Assembly (NCBI RefSeq): GCF_036226685.1
Contig: NZ_CP109009.1
Span: forward strand, 5,731,501-5,795,500
Direction of reading: 5' to 3'
Length of the DNA: 64,000 bases
Source: Streptomyces sp. NBC_00690
GTDB lineage: Bacteria; Actinomycetota; Actinomycetes; Streptomycetales; Streptomycetaceae
The notes beneath the pieces are model-generated. The model was not told the origin of the DNA, made no database searches, and saw only the letters and a list, made by a program, of their open reading frames with translations. Below are positions 25,801-32,997 of the stretch, piece after piece. Position numbers and translations under genes: made by a program. Position 1 is the stretch's first letter. Each line of letters opens with the position of its first letter.

Positions 25801-26446
25801 ATCGCTCACCGCCTCCCAGCTGATGCGGCTGGCCGCCGACCCCGACGGATTCGCCCAGGACCTGGCCCGGCCCATGCCCCGCCCGCCCCAGCCCGCAGCC
25901 CGACGCGGCACCAGATTCCACGCCTGGGTGGAATCCCGGTTCGAGGAACTCCCCCTGCCCATGCTCGGCCCCGAGGAACTCCCCGGAGCCGACCCCGACG
26001 ACCACAGCACCGATCACTCCGAGATCACCGACGAGCACGACCTCGCCGCCCTCAAGGAAGCGTTCGAACGCACCCCCTACGCCCGCCGCACACCCCACCG
26101 CATGGAATCGCCCTTCCAGATCACCCTCGCCGGCCGGGTCATCCGGGGCCGCATCGACGCCGTCTACCGCACCACCGCCACCACTCCGGACGGGCTGACC
26201 ACCCATGCGTACGAGATCGTGGACTGGAAGACCAGCCGCACCCTCACCGCCGACCCCCTCCAACTCGCCATCTACCGCCTCGCCTGGGCCGAGCAGCACG
26301 GCCTTGCCCCGGACGCCGTCGACGCGGCCTTCGTCTTCGTACGCAGCGGAGAGGTCGTACGCCCCAAGGCCCTGCCCGACCGCGCCGACCTGGAACGCAT
26401 CCTGCTGGGCGAGACGGCGGAGGAAGGGCTCACCGACGCCCGTTAG
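22871..26446 (+). CDS. adnB: AdnB: helicase-nuclease subunit of the AdnAB recombination motor
   Basis: A 1191-residue partner of AdnA and probably the main translocating motor. It has Walker A AGAGSGKTT (about 37-45), FTNKAAGEL, Walker B LLDEYQDTSVAQ (about 269), GDPCQAIYGWRGA and LTAHKSKGLEW. The nuclease domain begins near RGTRFHAWVE (about 1013) and carries EIVDWKTSR (about 1114) and LAIYRLAWAEQ. A disordered Asp/Pro/Tyr-rich insertion sits at about 835-940. Motif VI is YVTFTRPR, a slight departure from the usual TRAR. The GTG at 22871 fits the start of homologues (TARLTDPEQLK). Together with AdnA it resects DNA ends for recombination. Confidence 0.92.
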   Translation: MTARLTDPEQLKELLGIPFTPEQTACITAPPAPQVIVAGAGSGKTTVMAARVVWLVGTGQVAPEQVLGLTFTNKAAGELAERVRKALVQAGVTDPDIIDPDHPPGEPRISTYHAFAGQLLTDHGLRIGLEPTARLLADATRFQLAARVLREAPGPYPSLTRSFPLLVSDLLALDAELSEHLVEPEDLAAYDIELLRDLDHSTLSNADLRKIPETAAARRELLELTLRYRAAKSTRELLDFGDQIALSARLALTRPAVGATLRNEFRVVLLDEYQDTSVAQRLLLSGLFGQRTGHAVTAVGDPCQAIYGWRGASVANLDDFPDHFAAADGTPATRYSLSENRRSGGRLLHLANNLATPLRAMHEGVEALRPAPGAERDGSVRIALLPSHAQEIDWLADSIAHLVRTGKSPGEIAVLCRTAADFPEIQGALVARDIPVEVVGLSGLLHLPEVADLVAVCEVLQDPGANASLVRLLTGPRWRIGARDLALLGRRARLLVHRATTDDHDPDERLAAAVEGTDPAEVTSLADALDTFLDAGGGHPEDGLPFSADARRRFARLAAELRELRRALADPLMDVLHRVLGTTGLDVELSASPHALAARRRETLGNFLDVAAGFAALDTDSTLLAFLAFLRTSAQYEKGLDNALPGGENTVKVLTAHKSKGLEWDVVAVPGLVAKHFPSDQPREAWTAHARVLPHALRGDAATLPDLGSWDARGIKAFKDAMKAHQHTEELRLGYVTFTRPRSLLLASGHWWGPTQKRKRGPSAFLEALYEHCAQGHGEIEAWADTPPADLENPFLQESGPERAWPLPLDADSLVRRRHAADLVRAHLASATHDHGPGDTRSHRDPEPPYSEQSRRTHVDAPAPAGAEDDLFPAGWEEPDPYAPDPYGPAPDEDEPYDISPYAETSDDDVPHSADGDGAHLRQPGRDRGDLPHPRREADATTPEEARTIASWDRDLQALTRELQRSRSTTRTVPLPASLTASQLMRLAADPDGFAQDLARPMPRPPQPAARRGTRFHAWVESRFEELPLPMLGPEELPGADPDDHSTDHSEITDEHDLAALKEAFERTPYARRTPHRMESPFQITLAGRVIRGRIDAVYRTTATTPDGLTTHAYEIVDWKTSRTLTADPLQLAIYRLAWAEQHGLAPDAVDAAFVFVRSGEVVRPKALPDRADLERILLGETAEEGLTDAR

Positions 26447-26449
26447 GCT
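26444..26449 (+). promoter_or_regulatory. -10 box (TAGGCT), predicted leaderless promoter
   Basis: TAGGCT lies 7 nt before the ATG of the M20 peptidase gene. Its first three bases are the TAG stop codon of adnB, so stop codon and promoter element overlap. Confidence 0.45.
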
Positions 26450-26456
26450 CACTGAT

Positions 26457-27851
26457 ATGAGCGACACCCCGGACAGCGCCGTCCGCCAGTACATCGAGCA
26501 ACACCGCGTCGCCTTCCTCGACGACCTGGTGGAATGGCTGCGCATCCCCTCCGTTTCGGCCCAGCCCGAACACGCGGCGGACGTCCGGCGCAGCGCCGAC
26601 TGGCTCGCGGCCAAGCTGCGCGAGACGGGATTCCCCACCGTCGAGGTGTGGACGACACCGGGTGCGCCCGCGGTGTTCGCCGAATGGCCGTCGCAGAACC
26701 CCGACGCACCCACCGTCCTCGTCTACGGCCACCACGACGTCCAGCCCGCGGCACCCGAGGACGGCTGGCACAGCGACCCCTTCGAGCCGCGCGCCGAAGC
26801 GGGCAGGCTGTACGCCCGCGGTGCCGCGGACGACAAGGGCCAGGTCTTCTTCCACACCCTCGGCGTTCGGGCGCACCTCGCCAGCACCGGCCGCAGCGCG
26901 CCCGACGTCCATCTCAAACTCCTCGTCGAAGGCGAGGAGGAGTCCGGGTCCCCGAACTTCCGCTCCCTCATTGAGAGCGCCAGGGACCACCTAGCCGCCG
27001 ACACGGTGATCGTGTCGGACACCGGCATGTGGTCGCCCACCACCCCCACGGTCTGCACCGGAATGCGCGGCCTCGCCGAGTGCGAGGTGGAACTGCACGG
27101 CCCCGACCAGGACCTCCACTCGGGATCGTTCGGCGGCGCCGTACCCAACCCGGCGACCATCGCGGCCCGGATCGCGGGCTCCCTCCACGACGCCGACGAA
27201 CGCGTCGCCATCCCCGGTTTCTACGACGACGTCACCCCGCTCACCGACGCCGAACGAGCGCTGTTCGCGAAGCTGCCGTTCGACGAAGCCGCCTGGCTGG
27301 CCACCGCGGGCTCGCACGCCACGCTGGGCGAGGCCGGCTACTCCACCCTGGAACGCATCTGGGCCCGCCCCACCGCAGAGGTGAACGGAATCGGCGGCGG
27401 CTACCAGGGCCCGGGCGGCAAGACGATCATCCCCGCGTCCGCCCGGCTGAAGCTCACGTTCCGTCTGGTCGCCGGGCAGGACCCCGACGCGATCGAAGTG
27501 GCGGTCAGCCGCTGGATCACCAACCTCATCCCCGACGGCATCCGCTTCGACATCGGATTCGCCCCCTCCACCCGCCCCTGCCTGACCCCGCTCGACCACC
27601 CGGCACTCCAGTCGGTCGTCCGCGCCATGAGCCGAGCCTTCGACGGGCAGCAGATCCTCTTCACCCGCGAAGGCGGCTCCGGCCCCGCGGCCGACCTCCA
27701 GGACGTCCTCGGCGCGCCCGTGCTCTTCCTGGGCATCTCCGTACCTTCCGACGGCTGGCACGCACCCAACGAAAAGGTCGAGGTGGACCTCCTGCTCAAG
27801 GGTGTCGAGACGGCCGCACACCTGTGGAGCGACCTCGCCACCCACAGCTGA
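26457..27851 (+). CDS. M20 family dipeptidase/metallopeptidase
   Basis: A 464-residue cytosolic zinc peptidase of the M20/ArgE/DapE group, closest in layout to M20 dipeptidases (about 450-470 residues). Metal-site motifs are YGHHDVQP (His about 92), RGAADDKGQ (Asp about 123), the general base pair in EGEEESGSPN (about 156-160) and DTGMW (about 185). A GGYQGPGGKTIIP loop and the lid domain follow. A late REGGSGPAADL and the C-terminal HAPNEKVEVD supply the last ligand. It probably hydrolyses dipeptides. Although it follows adnB closely, its own -10-like box suggests separate transcription. Confidence 0.9.
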   Translation: MSDTPDSAVRQYIEQHRVAFLDDLVEWLRIPSVSAQPEHAADVRRSADWLAAKLRETGFPTVEVWTTPGAPAVFAEWPSQNPDAPTVLVYGHHDVQPAAPEDGWHSDPFEPRAEAGRLYARGAADDKGQVFFHTLGVRAHLASTGRSAPDVHLKLLVEGEEESGSPNFRSLIESARDHLAADTVIVSDTGMWSPTTPTVCTGMRGLAECEVELHGPDQDLHSGSFGGAVPNPATIAARIAGSLHDADERVAIPGFYDDVTPLTDAERALFAKLPFDEAAWLATAGSHATLGEAGYSTLERIWARPTAEVNGIGGGYQGPGGKTIIPASARLKLTFRLVAGQDPDAIEVAVSRWITNLIPDGIRFDIGFAPSTRPCLTPLDHPALQSVVRAMSRAFDGQQILFTREGGSGPAADLQDVLGAPVLFLGISVPSDGWHAPNEKVEVDLLLKGVETAAHLWSDLATHS

Positions 27852-27896
27852 TCCGCGCAGAACCGAATCCCGATCCACCGGGGGAGATGGAAGTAC

Positions 27897-28904
27897 GTGA
27901 GCACTAACGGCCATGCACCTGCGGACCGCACCGAAGAACCGGACCGCACCGATCGCGCGGACCGTGGCGAACACCAGGGCCCGACCGCGCCCGTGAGCCT
28001 CACCGCGCCCAGCGGAATCGACCGCCAGGCACACCACCGGCTCGACGAGGCATGGCTGGCGGCAGCCTGGAGCCACCCGACCACCAGAGTGTTCGTGGTC
28101 TGCGGTGGCCAGGCACTGATCGACGACACCCCCGACGGCCGCACCGAACTGGTGATGACCCCGGCCTTCGAAGCCCCCGTCACCGAAACCCACCGCTACT
28201 TCCTCGGCACCGACGAGGACGGCGTGCGCTACTTCGCCCTGCAGAAGGACGCACTCCCCGGCCGGATCGACCAGTCCGCCCGCCCGGCCGGACTGCGCGA
28301 AGCCGGACTGTTGCTCTCCTCGCGCGACACGGCGCTCCTGGTCCACGCGGTCGCCCTGGAGAACTGGCAGCGGCTGCACCGCTTCTGCTCGCGCTGCGGC
28401 GACCGGACCGTCATCGCCGCCGCGGGTCACATCCGCCGCTGCCAGGCGTGCGGCGCCGAGCACTACCCGCGTACCGACCCGGCTGTGATCATGCTCGTCA
28501 CCGACGAGGACGACCGGGCACTCCTCGGACGCCAGCTGCACTGGCCCGAAGGGCGCTTCTCCACCCTCGCCGGCTTCGTGGAACCCGGCGAGGCCATCGA
28601 GCAGTCCGTACGTCGGGAAGTGTGGGAGGAGGCCGGGGTCACCGTCGGCGAGGTCGAGTACGTCGCCAGCCAGCCCTGGCCCTTCCCCTCCAGCCTGATG
28701 CTCGGCTTCACCGCCCGCGCCACCTCGTCCGACATCACCGTCGACGGCGAAGAACTGCACGAGGCCCGCTGGTTCTCCCGGGACGACCTGCGCAAGGCAT
28801 TCGAGTCCGGCGAGGTGCTCCCGCCGTACGGCATCTCCATCGCGGCCCGGTTGATCGAACGGTGGTACGGCCAGCCGCTGCCCAGGCCCGGCAGCGGACT
28901 CTGA
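27897..28904 (+). CDS. nudC: NAD(+) diphosphatase NudC (NUDIX)
   Basis: A 335-residue NUDIX hydrolase that cuts NAD(H) into NMN(H) and AMP and in other bacteria removes NAD caps from RNA. The zinc ribbon is CSRCG (about 163) and CQACG (about 182). The NUDIX box GFVEPGEAIEQSV...REVWEEAGV starts near residue 225. The SQPWPFPSSLM motif that marks NADH pyrophosphatases follows. The N-terminal 40 residues are Arg/Asp/Glu-rich and disordered. The GTG is preceded by GGGGGAGATGGAAG. It follows the M20 gene by 45 nt and may share its transcript. Confidence 0.95.
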   Translation: MSTNGHAPADRTEEPDRTDRADRGEHQGPTAPVSLTAPSGIDRQAHHRLDEAWLAAAWSHPTTRVFVVCGGQALIDDTPDGRTELVMTPAFEAPVTETHRYFLGTDEDGVRYFALQKDALPGRIDQSARPAGLREAGLLLSSRDTALLVHAVALENWQRLHRFCSRCGDRTVIAAAGHIRRCQACGAEHYPRTDPAVIMLVTDEDDRALLGRQLHWPEGRFSTLAGFVEPGEAIEQSVRREVWEEAGVTVGEVEYVASQPWPFPSSLMLGFTARATSSDITVDGEELHEARWFSRDDLRKAFESGEVLPPYGISIAARLIERWYGQPLPRPGSGL

Positions 28905-28969
28905 CCTGGACTTTCCCGCGCAGCCAGCAGCCCGCCCGACCTGACCCACGGACGGGTGAGGGAAGCAGT

Positions 28970-29173
28970 ATGGGTGCCTCTACGGCAGCACCTGAGGGCG
29001 GACTTCACACCCGCCCAGGTCCTGCCTGGTCTGCCCCGGTCACAACCCCCGAGCAGCGGGCAACCATCCTCACCTACGGGTCTGCCCCGATCCGTCCCGG
29101 TCTCAAAGGCGGCCGACCGTCCGGACACAGCGTCGGAGCGGAGCTCAACGACGCACGAAGCGAGGCCCGGTGA
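28970..29173 (+). CDS. possible small hypothetical protein
   Basis: A 67-codon frame starting with ATG behind GAGGGAAG at good spacing, ending just before a terminator hairpin. The predicted protein is Gly/Ala/Pro/Arg-rich with no motif that I recognise, and third-position bias is only moderate. It could equally be the 3' UTR of nudC. Listed because start and SD are good. Confidence 0.3.
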   Translation: MGASTAAPEGGLHTRPGPAWSAPVTTPEQRATILTYGSAPIRPGLKGGRPSGHSVGAELNDARSEAR

Positions 29174-29181
29174 ACGCCGGA

Positions 29182-29205
29182 GGGACCCCGCGCTCGCGGG
29201 GCCCC
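29182..29205. terminator. bidirectional hairpin between nudC side and mycoredoxin
   Basis: GGG-CCCCGCG / CGCGGGG-CCC with a 2-nt apex (CT) lies between convergent genes, so it can end transcripts from both sides. Confidence 0.7.
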
Positions 29206-29245
29206 TCCGACATCACAGCACATGGACACACGGGCGTACGAGGGA

Positions 29246-29500
29246 TCAGGAGGCGAGCGCCTGCTTCACCTGGGCCAGGCTCGGGTTCGTCATGACCGAC
29301 TCGCTCCCGGCCGGAGAAATCACGAGGAGGGTCGGCACGGTCTGGTTGCCGCCGTTCGCCTTCTCCACGAAAGCCGCGGACTCCGGGTCCTGCTCGATGT
29401 TGATCTCGGTGTACGCGATGCCCTCGCGATCCATCTGGCCCTTCAGCCGACGGCAGTATCCGCACCACGTGGTGCTGTACATCGTCACAGTGCCCGACAT
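29246..29500 (-). CDS. mycoredoxin-like glutaredoxin
   Basis: An 84-residue thioredoxin-fold protein with the redox motif WCGYC (Cys 13 and 16), a cis-Pro in TVPTLL (about 56) and a C-terminal SLAQVKQAL helix. This matches actinobacterial mycoredoxin (Mrx1), which uses mycothiol to reduce mixed disulfides; Streptomyces makes mycothiol and not glutathione. GAGGGACG precedes the ATG. It ends with its own hairpin and is convergent with the nudC side. Confidence 0.9.
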   Translation of the reverse strand: MSGTVTMYSTTWCGYCRRLKGQMDREGIAYTEINIEQDPESAAFVEKANGGNQTVPTLLVISPAGSESVMTNPSLAQVKQALAS

Positions 29501-29721
29501 CGTCCCTCGTGCTCCTTCGTCTCACGGCGACCCCACGCACCCGCTGGTGCGCACGCACCAGGTCAAACGCACGGCCTCCGGCCACCATTCCCGAATCCGA
29601 CATCGCCGCAGCCCTCTGCCGATGCCCGGCAGGACGAGCCCCTTCGCCTTCGCCTTCGCCGGTGTCCGAGCCAGCGGGATCGGTCGATCGGCGGCGATTC
29701 ATACGACTACTCCGGCTCCCC

Positions 29722-29730
29722 TGTGGACAA
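29722..29730 (-). promoter_or_regulatory. DnaA-box nonamer (TTGTCCACA on minus strand)
   Basis: Exact Streptomyces-type DnaA box, 40 nt upstream of the uvrD2 start codon. It could bind DnaA at the uvrD2 promoter. Confidence 0.5.
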
Positions 29731-29769
29731 CCGCCGCAGCCGCCTCCGCAGACCTGGCAGCATGGCAGG

Positions 29770-31944
29770 GTGACAGCAGCAACGCACTCCTCCCTTTTCC
29801 CGCAGGTCCCCGAGTCGGCCGACGCGGTGCTCGACGGGCTCGACCCCGAGCAGCGCGAGGTGGCGACCGCCCTGCACGGTCCCGTGTGCGTGCTGGCCGG
29901 TGCCGGCACCGGGAAGACCCGAGCGATCACCCACCGCATCGCCTTCGGCGTCCGAGCCGGCATCCTCCAGCCCTCCAGTGTGCTCGCCGTCACCTTCACC
30001 AACCGTGCTGCGGGAGAGATGCGAGGACGGCTCCGGGAACTGGGCGCGGGCGGTGTCCAAGCACGCACCTTCCACTCCGCGGCCCTGCGACAGCTCCAGT
30101 ATTTTTGGCCAAAAGCCGTCGGTGGTGATCTGCCTCGACTTCTGGAGCGCAAGATCCAACTGGTGGCCGAGTCCGCTGCCCGCTGCCGGATTCGTCTTGA
30201 TCGCAATGAGCTGCGCGATGTCACCAGCGAGATCGAATGGGCGAAAGTCACCCAAACCGTTCCCTCTGACTATCCTGCCGCCGTCGCCAAATCCCTTCGT
30301 GATGCCCCTCGCGATTCATCGGAAATCAGCCAAATCTACGGAATGTATGAGCAGCTGAAGCGGGATCGCGCCGTGATTGACTTCGAGGACGTCCTTCTCC
30401 TCACGGTCGGCATCCTCCAGGACCGCCACGACATCGCCGACCAGATCCGCCGCCAGTACCACCACTTCGTGGTCGACGAGTACCAGGACGTCAGCCCGCT
30501 CCAGCAGCGCCTCCTCGACCTCTGGCTCGGCGACCGCGACAACCTCTGCGTCGTCGGCGACGCCAGCCAGACGATCTACTCCTTCACCGGAGCCACCCCG
30601 GACCACCTGCTGAACTTCCGCACTCGGCACCCCTCGGCGACCGTGGTGAAACTGGTCCGCGACTACCGCTCCACCCCCCAGGTCGTCCATCTCGCCAACG
30701 GCCTGCTCAGCCAGGCCCACGGCCGAGCCGCAGAGCACCGGCTCGAACTGATCTCACAGCGCGACCCGGGGCCCGAGCCGTCCTACACGGAGTACGCGGA
30801 CGAACCCGCCGAAGCCGAAGGCACCGCACGCCGCATCCGAGAACTGATCTCCGAAGGCGTCCCGGCCGGGCAGATCGCCGTGCTCTACCGCATCAACGCC
30901 CAGTCCGAGGTCTACGAGCAAGCCCTCGCCGACGCCGGAGTGCCTTACCAGTTGCGCGGAGCCGAGCGCTTCTTCGAGCGCCAGGAAGTGCGGGAAGCCG
31001 GAGTCGCCCTCCGCGGCGCTGCCCGCGCCGGCGGCAATGACTCCCTGCTCGACGACGCCGAGGACCTCCCCTCCCAGGTGCGTGCGGTCCTTTCCACCAA
31101 GGGGTGGACAACAGAGCCTCCGGCCGGCTCCGGAGCGGTGCGGGACCGCTGGGAGTCCCTGGCCGCCCTGGTGCGGCTCGCCGAGGACTTCACCCGCGCC
31201 CGACCCGGGGCCACCCTCACCGACCTCGTCGCCGAACTGGACGAGCGGGCAGCAGCCCAACACGCACCCACCGTCCAAGGCGTCACCCTCGCCTCCCTCC
31301 ACTCGGCCAAGGGCCTCGAATGGGACGCGGTGTTCCTCGTCGGCCTCACCGAGGGCATGATGCCGATCACCTACGCCAAGACGGACGAGCAGGTCGAGGA
31401 AGAGCGACGCCTGCTCTATGTCGGTGTCACCCGAGCCCGGTTCCACCTCGCCCTGTCCTGGGCGCTGGCCCGCTCACCCGGTGGCCGAGCCACTCGCCGC
31501 CCCACACGCTTCCTCAACGGAATGCGACCGGGAAGCACAGCTGCTGGGGCCCGAGGCGCCGGCGGCCAAGGCGGGATCGAGCGAGGCGCCGGGGGGCGCC
31601 GAAAGCGCCGGGGCCCAGCCTTGTGCCGAGTCTGCGGAAAGACGCTCACGGACGCGGGCGAGATGAAGCTGATGCGCTGCGAGGACTGCCCTTCCAACAT
31701 GGACGAAGGGCTCTACGAACGGTTGCGGGAGTGGCGCGCCGGCCAAGCCAAGCTGCTCGGGCAACCCGCCTATTGCGTGTTCACCGACAAGACGCTCATG
31801 GCGATCGCCGAAGCCGTCCCCGGGGACGAGCGCGAACTGTCCGCCATCTCCGGAGTCGGTGGCCGCAAGCTGGACCGTTTCGGAACCGACGTCCTCGCCA
31901 TCTGCGCAGGCCAGGAGCTCGACGAGGGTGAAGACGAAGACTGA
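29770..31944 (+). CDS. uvrD2: UvrD2-type DNA helicase with zinc tetracysteine and HRDC domains
   Basis: A 724-residue superfamily 1 helicase: Walker A AGAGTGKT (about 42-49), FTNRAAGEM, Walker B VDEYQDVSPLQQ (about 235), GDASQTIYSFTGA, and motif VI YVGVTRARFHLALSWA. C-terminal to the motor come a four-Cys zinc element CRVC...CEDC (about 618-640) and an HRDC domain (about 660-715, ISGVGGRKLDRFG). This layout is diagnostic of actinobacterial UvrD2, a DNA repair and recombination helicase. The GTG at 29770 is chosen because coding bias starts there. Within it, roughly bases 30100-30370 use visibly less GC-rich codons than the flanks. Confidence 0.94.
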   Translation: MTAATHSSLFPQVPESADAVLDGLDPEQREVATALHGPVCVLAGAGTGKTRAITHRIAFGVRAGILQPSSVLAVTFTNRAAGEMRGRLRELGAGGVQARTFHSAALRQLQYFWPKAVGGDLPRLLERKIQLVAESAARCRIRLDRNELRDVTSEIEWAKVTQTVPSDYPAAVAKSLRDAPRDSSEISQIYGMYEQLKRDRAVIDFEDVLLLTVGILQDRHDIADQIRRQYHHFVVDEYQDVSPLQQRLLDLWLGDRDNLCVVGDASQTIYSFTGATPDHLLNFRTRHPSATVVKLVRDYRSTPQVVHLANGLLSQAHGRAAEHRLELISQRDPGPEPSYTEYADEPAEAEGTARRIRELISEGVPAGQIAVLYRINAQSEVYEQALADAGVPYQLRGAERFFERQEVREAGVALRGAARAGGNDSLLDDAEDLPSQVRAVLSTKGWTTEPPAGSGAVRDRWESLAALVRLAEDFTRARPGATLTDLVAELDERAAAQHAPTVQGVTLASLHSAKGLEWDAVFLVGLTEGMMPITYAKTDEQVEEERRLLYVGVTRARFHLALSWALARSPGGRATRRPTRFLNGMRPGSTAAGARGAGGQGGIERGAGGRRKRRGPALCRVCGKTLTDAGEMKLMRCEDCPSNMDEGLYERLREWRAGQAKLLGQPAYCVFTDKTLMAIAEAVPGDERELSAISGVGGRKLDRFGTDVLAICAGQELDEGEDED

Positions 31945-31958
31945 GCGAAACTCGTCGG

Positions 31959-31997
31959 AAAAATAGTTTGCGCACGCACCAGCGCTCACCATAGGTT
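31959..31997 (+). promoter_or_regulatory. wblC promoter with WblC-type AT-rich element
   Basis: AAAAATA (31959-31965) lies just upstream of a -35 TTGCGC (31968-31973). An 18-nt spacer leads to a -10 TAGGTT (31992-31997). An AT-rich stretch abutting the -35 is the known mark of promoters activated by WhiB7/WblC, including their own. Transcription should start near 32004, giving a leader of about 625 nt. Confidence 0.75.
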
Positions 31998-32107
31998 CTT
32001 AACCACGCGAACAGCGCTTCTCCGAAGCACTGTCATCGTGGTGTACTTATCCGAATACAGCGACCGGCCCCGGCCGGTCCCCGAGACGCCGAGAGGAGGC
32101 GAGTCCA

Positions 32108-32434
32108 GTGATCAGCAACAACACCAGCTTCAACAACGCCGTGAAATTGACCGATCGCTCGGTCGTCGTCTCCGCCTGCTCGCTCGGCTTCTCCGCGTCG
32201 CTCCATGGCACCGGTGTGTCCAGCTTCTCCGCAGAGATGCCTCTGGCTCCCCTGGGCGGATTCCCCGTCCTGGAGCGGATCGAGCGACCGACCAAGGCAC
32301 TGGAAGCAGGAGTAGCAGCGGCAGAGGCGAATGCCTATGCCTTTGCGGCAGCCAGTGCCGGCACCAAGAAGCAGACGCAGCACGACATGAAGTGGGCCTT
32401 CCGCGGGCTCGAACCCTGGAGTGATCCAGCCTGA
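32108..32434 (+). CDS. wblC upstream ORF (leader protein, 108 codons)
   Basis: GTG preceded by GAGAGGAGGC at good spacing opens a 108-codon frame inside the wblC leader. The product is Ser/Ala-rich, with VVVSACSLGFSASLHG in the middle and QTQHDMKWAFRGLEPW near the end. I recognise no domain. It stops 24 nt before the attenuator hairpin. Codons near the end (32399-32406) contain the strand that can disrupt that hairpin. It is probably a translated sensor of ribosome inhibition; a role for the free protein is not excluded. Confidence 0.75.
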   Translation: MISNNTSFNNAVKLTDRSVVVSACSLGFSASLHGTGVSSFSAEMPLAPLGGFPVLERIERPTKALEAGVAAAEANAYAFAAASAGTKKQTQHDMKWAFRGLEPWSDPA

Positions 32435-32468
32435 GGTAGATCAGGCCGGCGCCTTCAGGGCCGCGGAA
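32399..32468 (+). promoter_or_regulatory. candidate antiterminator helix of the wblC leader
   Basis: TTCCGCGG (32399-32406, inside the upstream ORF) is perfectly complementary to CCGCGGAA (32461-32468), which covers most of the left arm of the attenuator. Forming it prevents the terminator. Two small hairpins lie between: CTGGA/TCCAG (32416-32429) and CCTGA/TCAGG (32430-32445), the latter holding the ORF stop codon. Confidence 0.55.
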
Positions 32469-32499
32469 CCCCACTCGGGTACCGCGGCCCTTCTGTTTT
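32458..32499 (+). terminator. intrinsic attenuator in the wblC leader
   Basis: GGGCCGCGG / CCGCGGCCC forms a perfect 9-bp stem with a 15-nt loop and is followed at once by TTCTGTTTT. This is one of very few hairpins in the window with a real T-tract. It lies 130 nt upstream of wblC, so it should abort wblC transcription unless antiterminated. Confidence 0.85.
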
Positions 32500-32628
32500 C
32501 CCCAAAACCAGGGAGTCAGAGCGAAGGGGCCTCGGGACAGCACCACCCGGTACCAGCCCCCCGGTTCGCCCGGGGGACCACCAACCGGCCAACCGGCCGG
32601 ACCGAACAAGACGAGGAATGACACCACC

Positions 32629-32997
32629 GTGCAACTCGAAGCGCACGCCCCGTCCGTACCGCCTTCCGAGACCATCCCCCCGCGTGTCCGCCCGGAGGAC
32701 TCCACCTTGACCCCGCTGACTGCGCTCACCGCGCTCGACGACGCCATCGAGAACCTGGGCGTACCCGTTCCTTGCCGTTCCTACGACCCCGAGGTCTTCT
32801 TCGCCGAGTCGCCCGCCGACGTGGAGTACGCCAAGGCTCTCTGCCGCACCTGCCCGCTCATGGAGGCATGCCTTGCCGGTGCCAAAGAGCGGCGTGAGCC
32901 GTGGGGTGTGTGGGGCGGAGAGCTCTTCGTTCAGGGAGTCGTCGTAGCCCGCAAGCGGCCCCGTGGGCGTCCGCGCAAGAACCCGGTCTCGGCATGA
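32629..32997 (+). CDS. wblC: WblC (WhiB7) redox-sensitive transcription activator
   Basis: A 122-residue WhiB-like iron-sulfur transcription factor. The four cluster cysteines are C49, C72, C75 and C81 (PCR...LCRTCPLMEAC). The turn GVWGG follows at 93-97, and the AT-hook RGRPRKN (about 113-119) is specific to WblC/WhiB7. With the principal sigma factor it activates genes for intrinsic resistance to translation-blocking antibiotics. The GTG has GAGGA 11 nt upstream. Regulation by its own promoter element and by leader attenuation is supported by the sequence. The downstream small gene overlaps its stop. Confidence 0.98.
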   Translation: MQLEAHAPSVPPSETIPPRVRPEDSTLTPLTALTALDDAIENLGVPVPCRSYDPEVFFAESPADVEYAKALCRTCPLMEACLAGAKERREPWGVWGGELFVQGVVVARKRPRGRPRKNPVSA

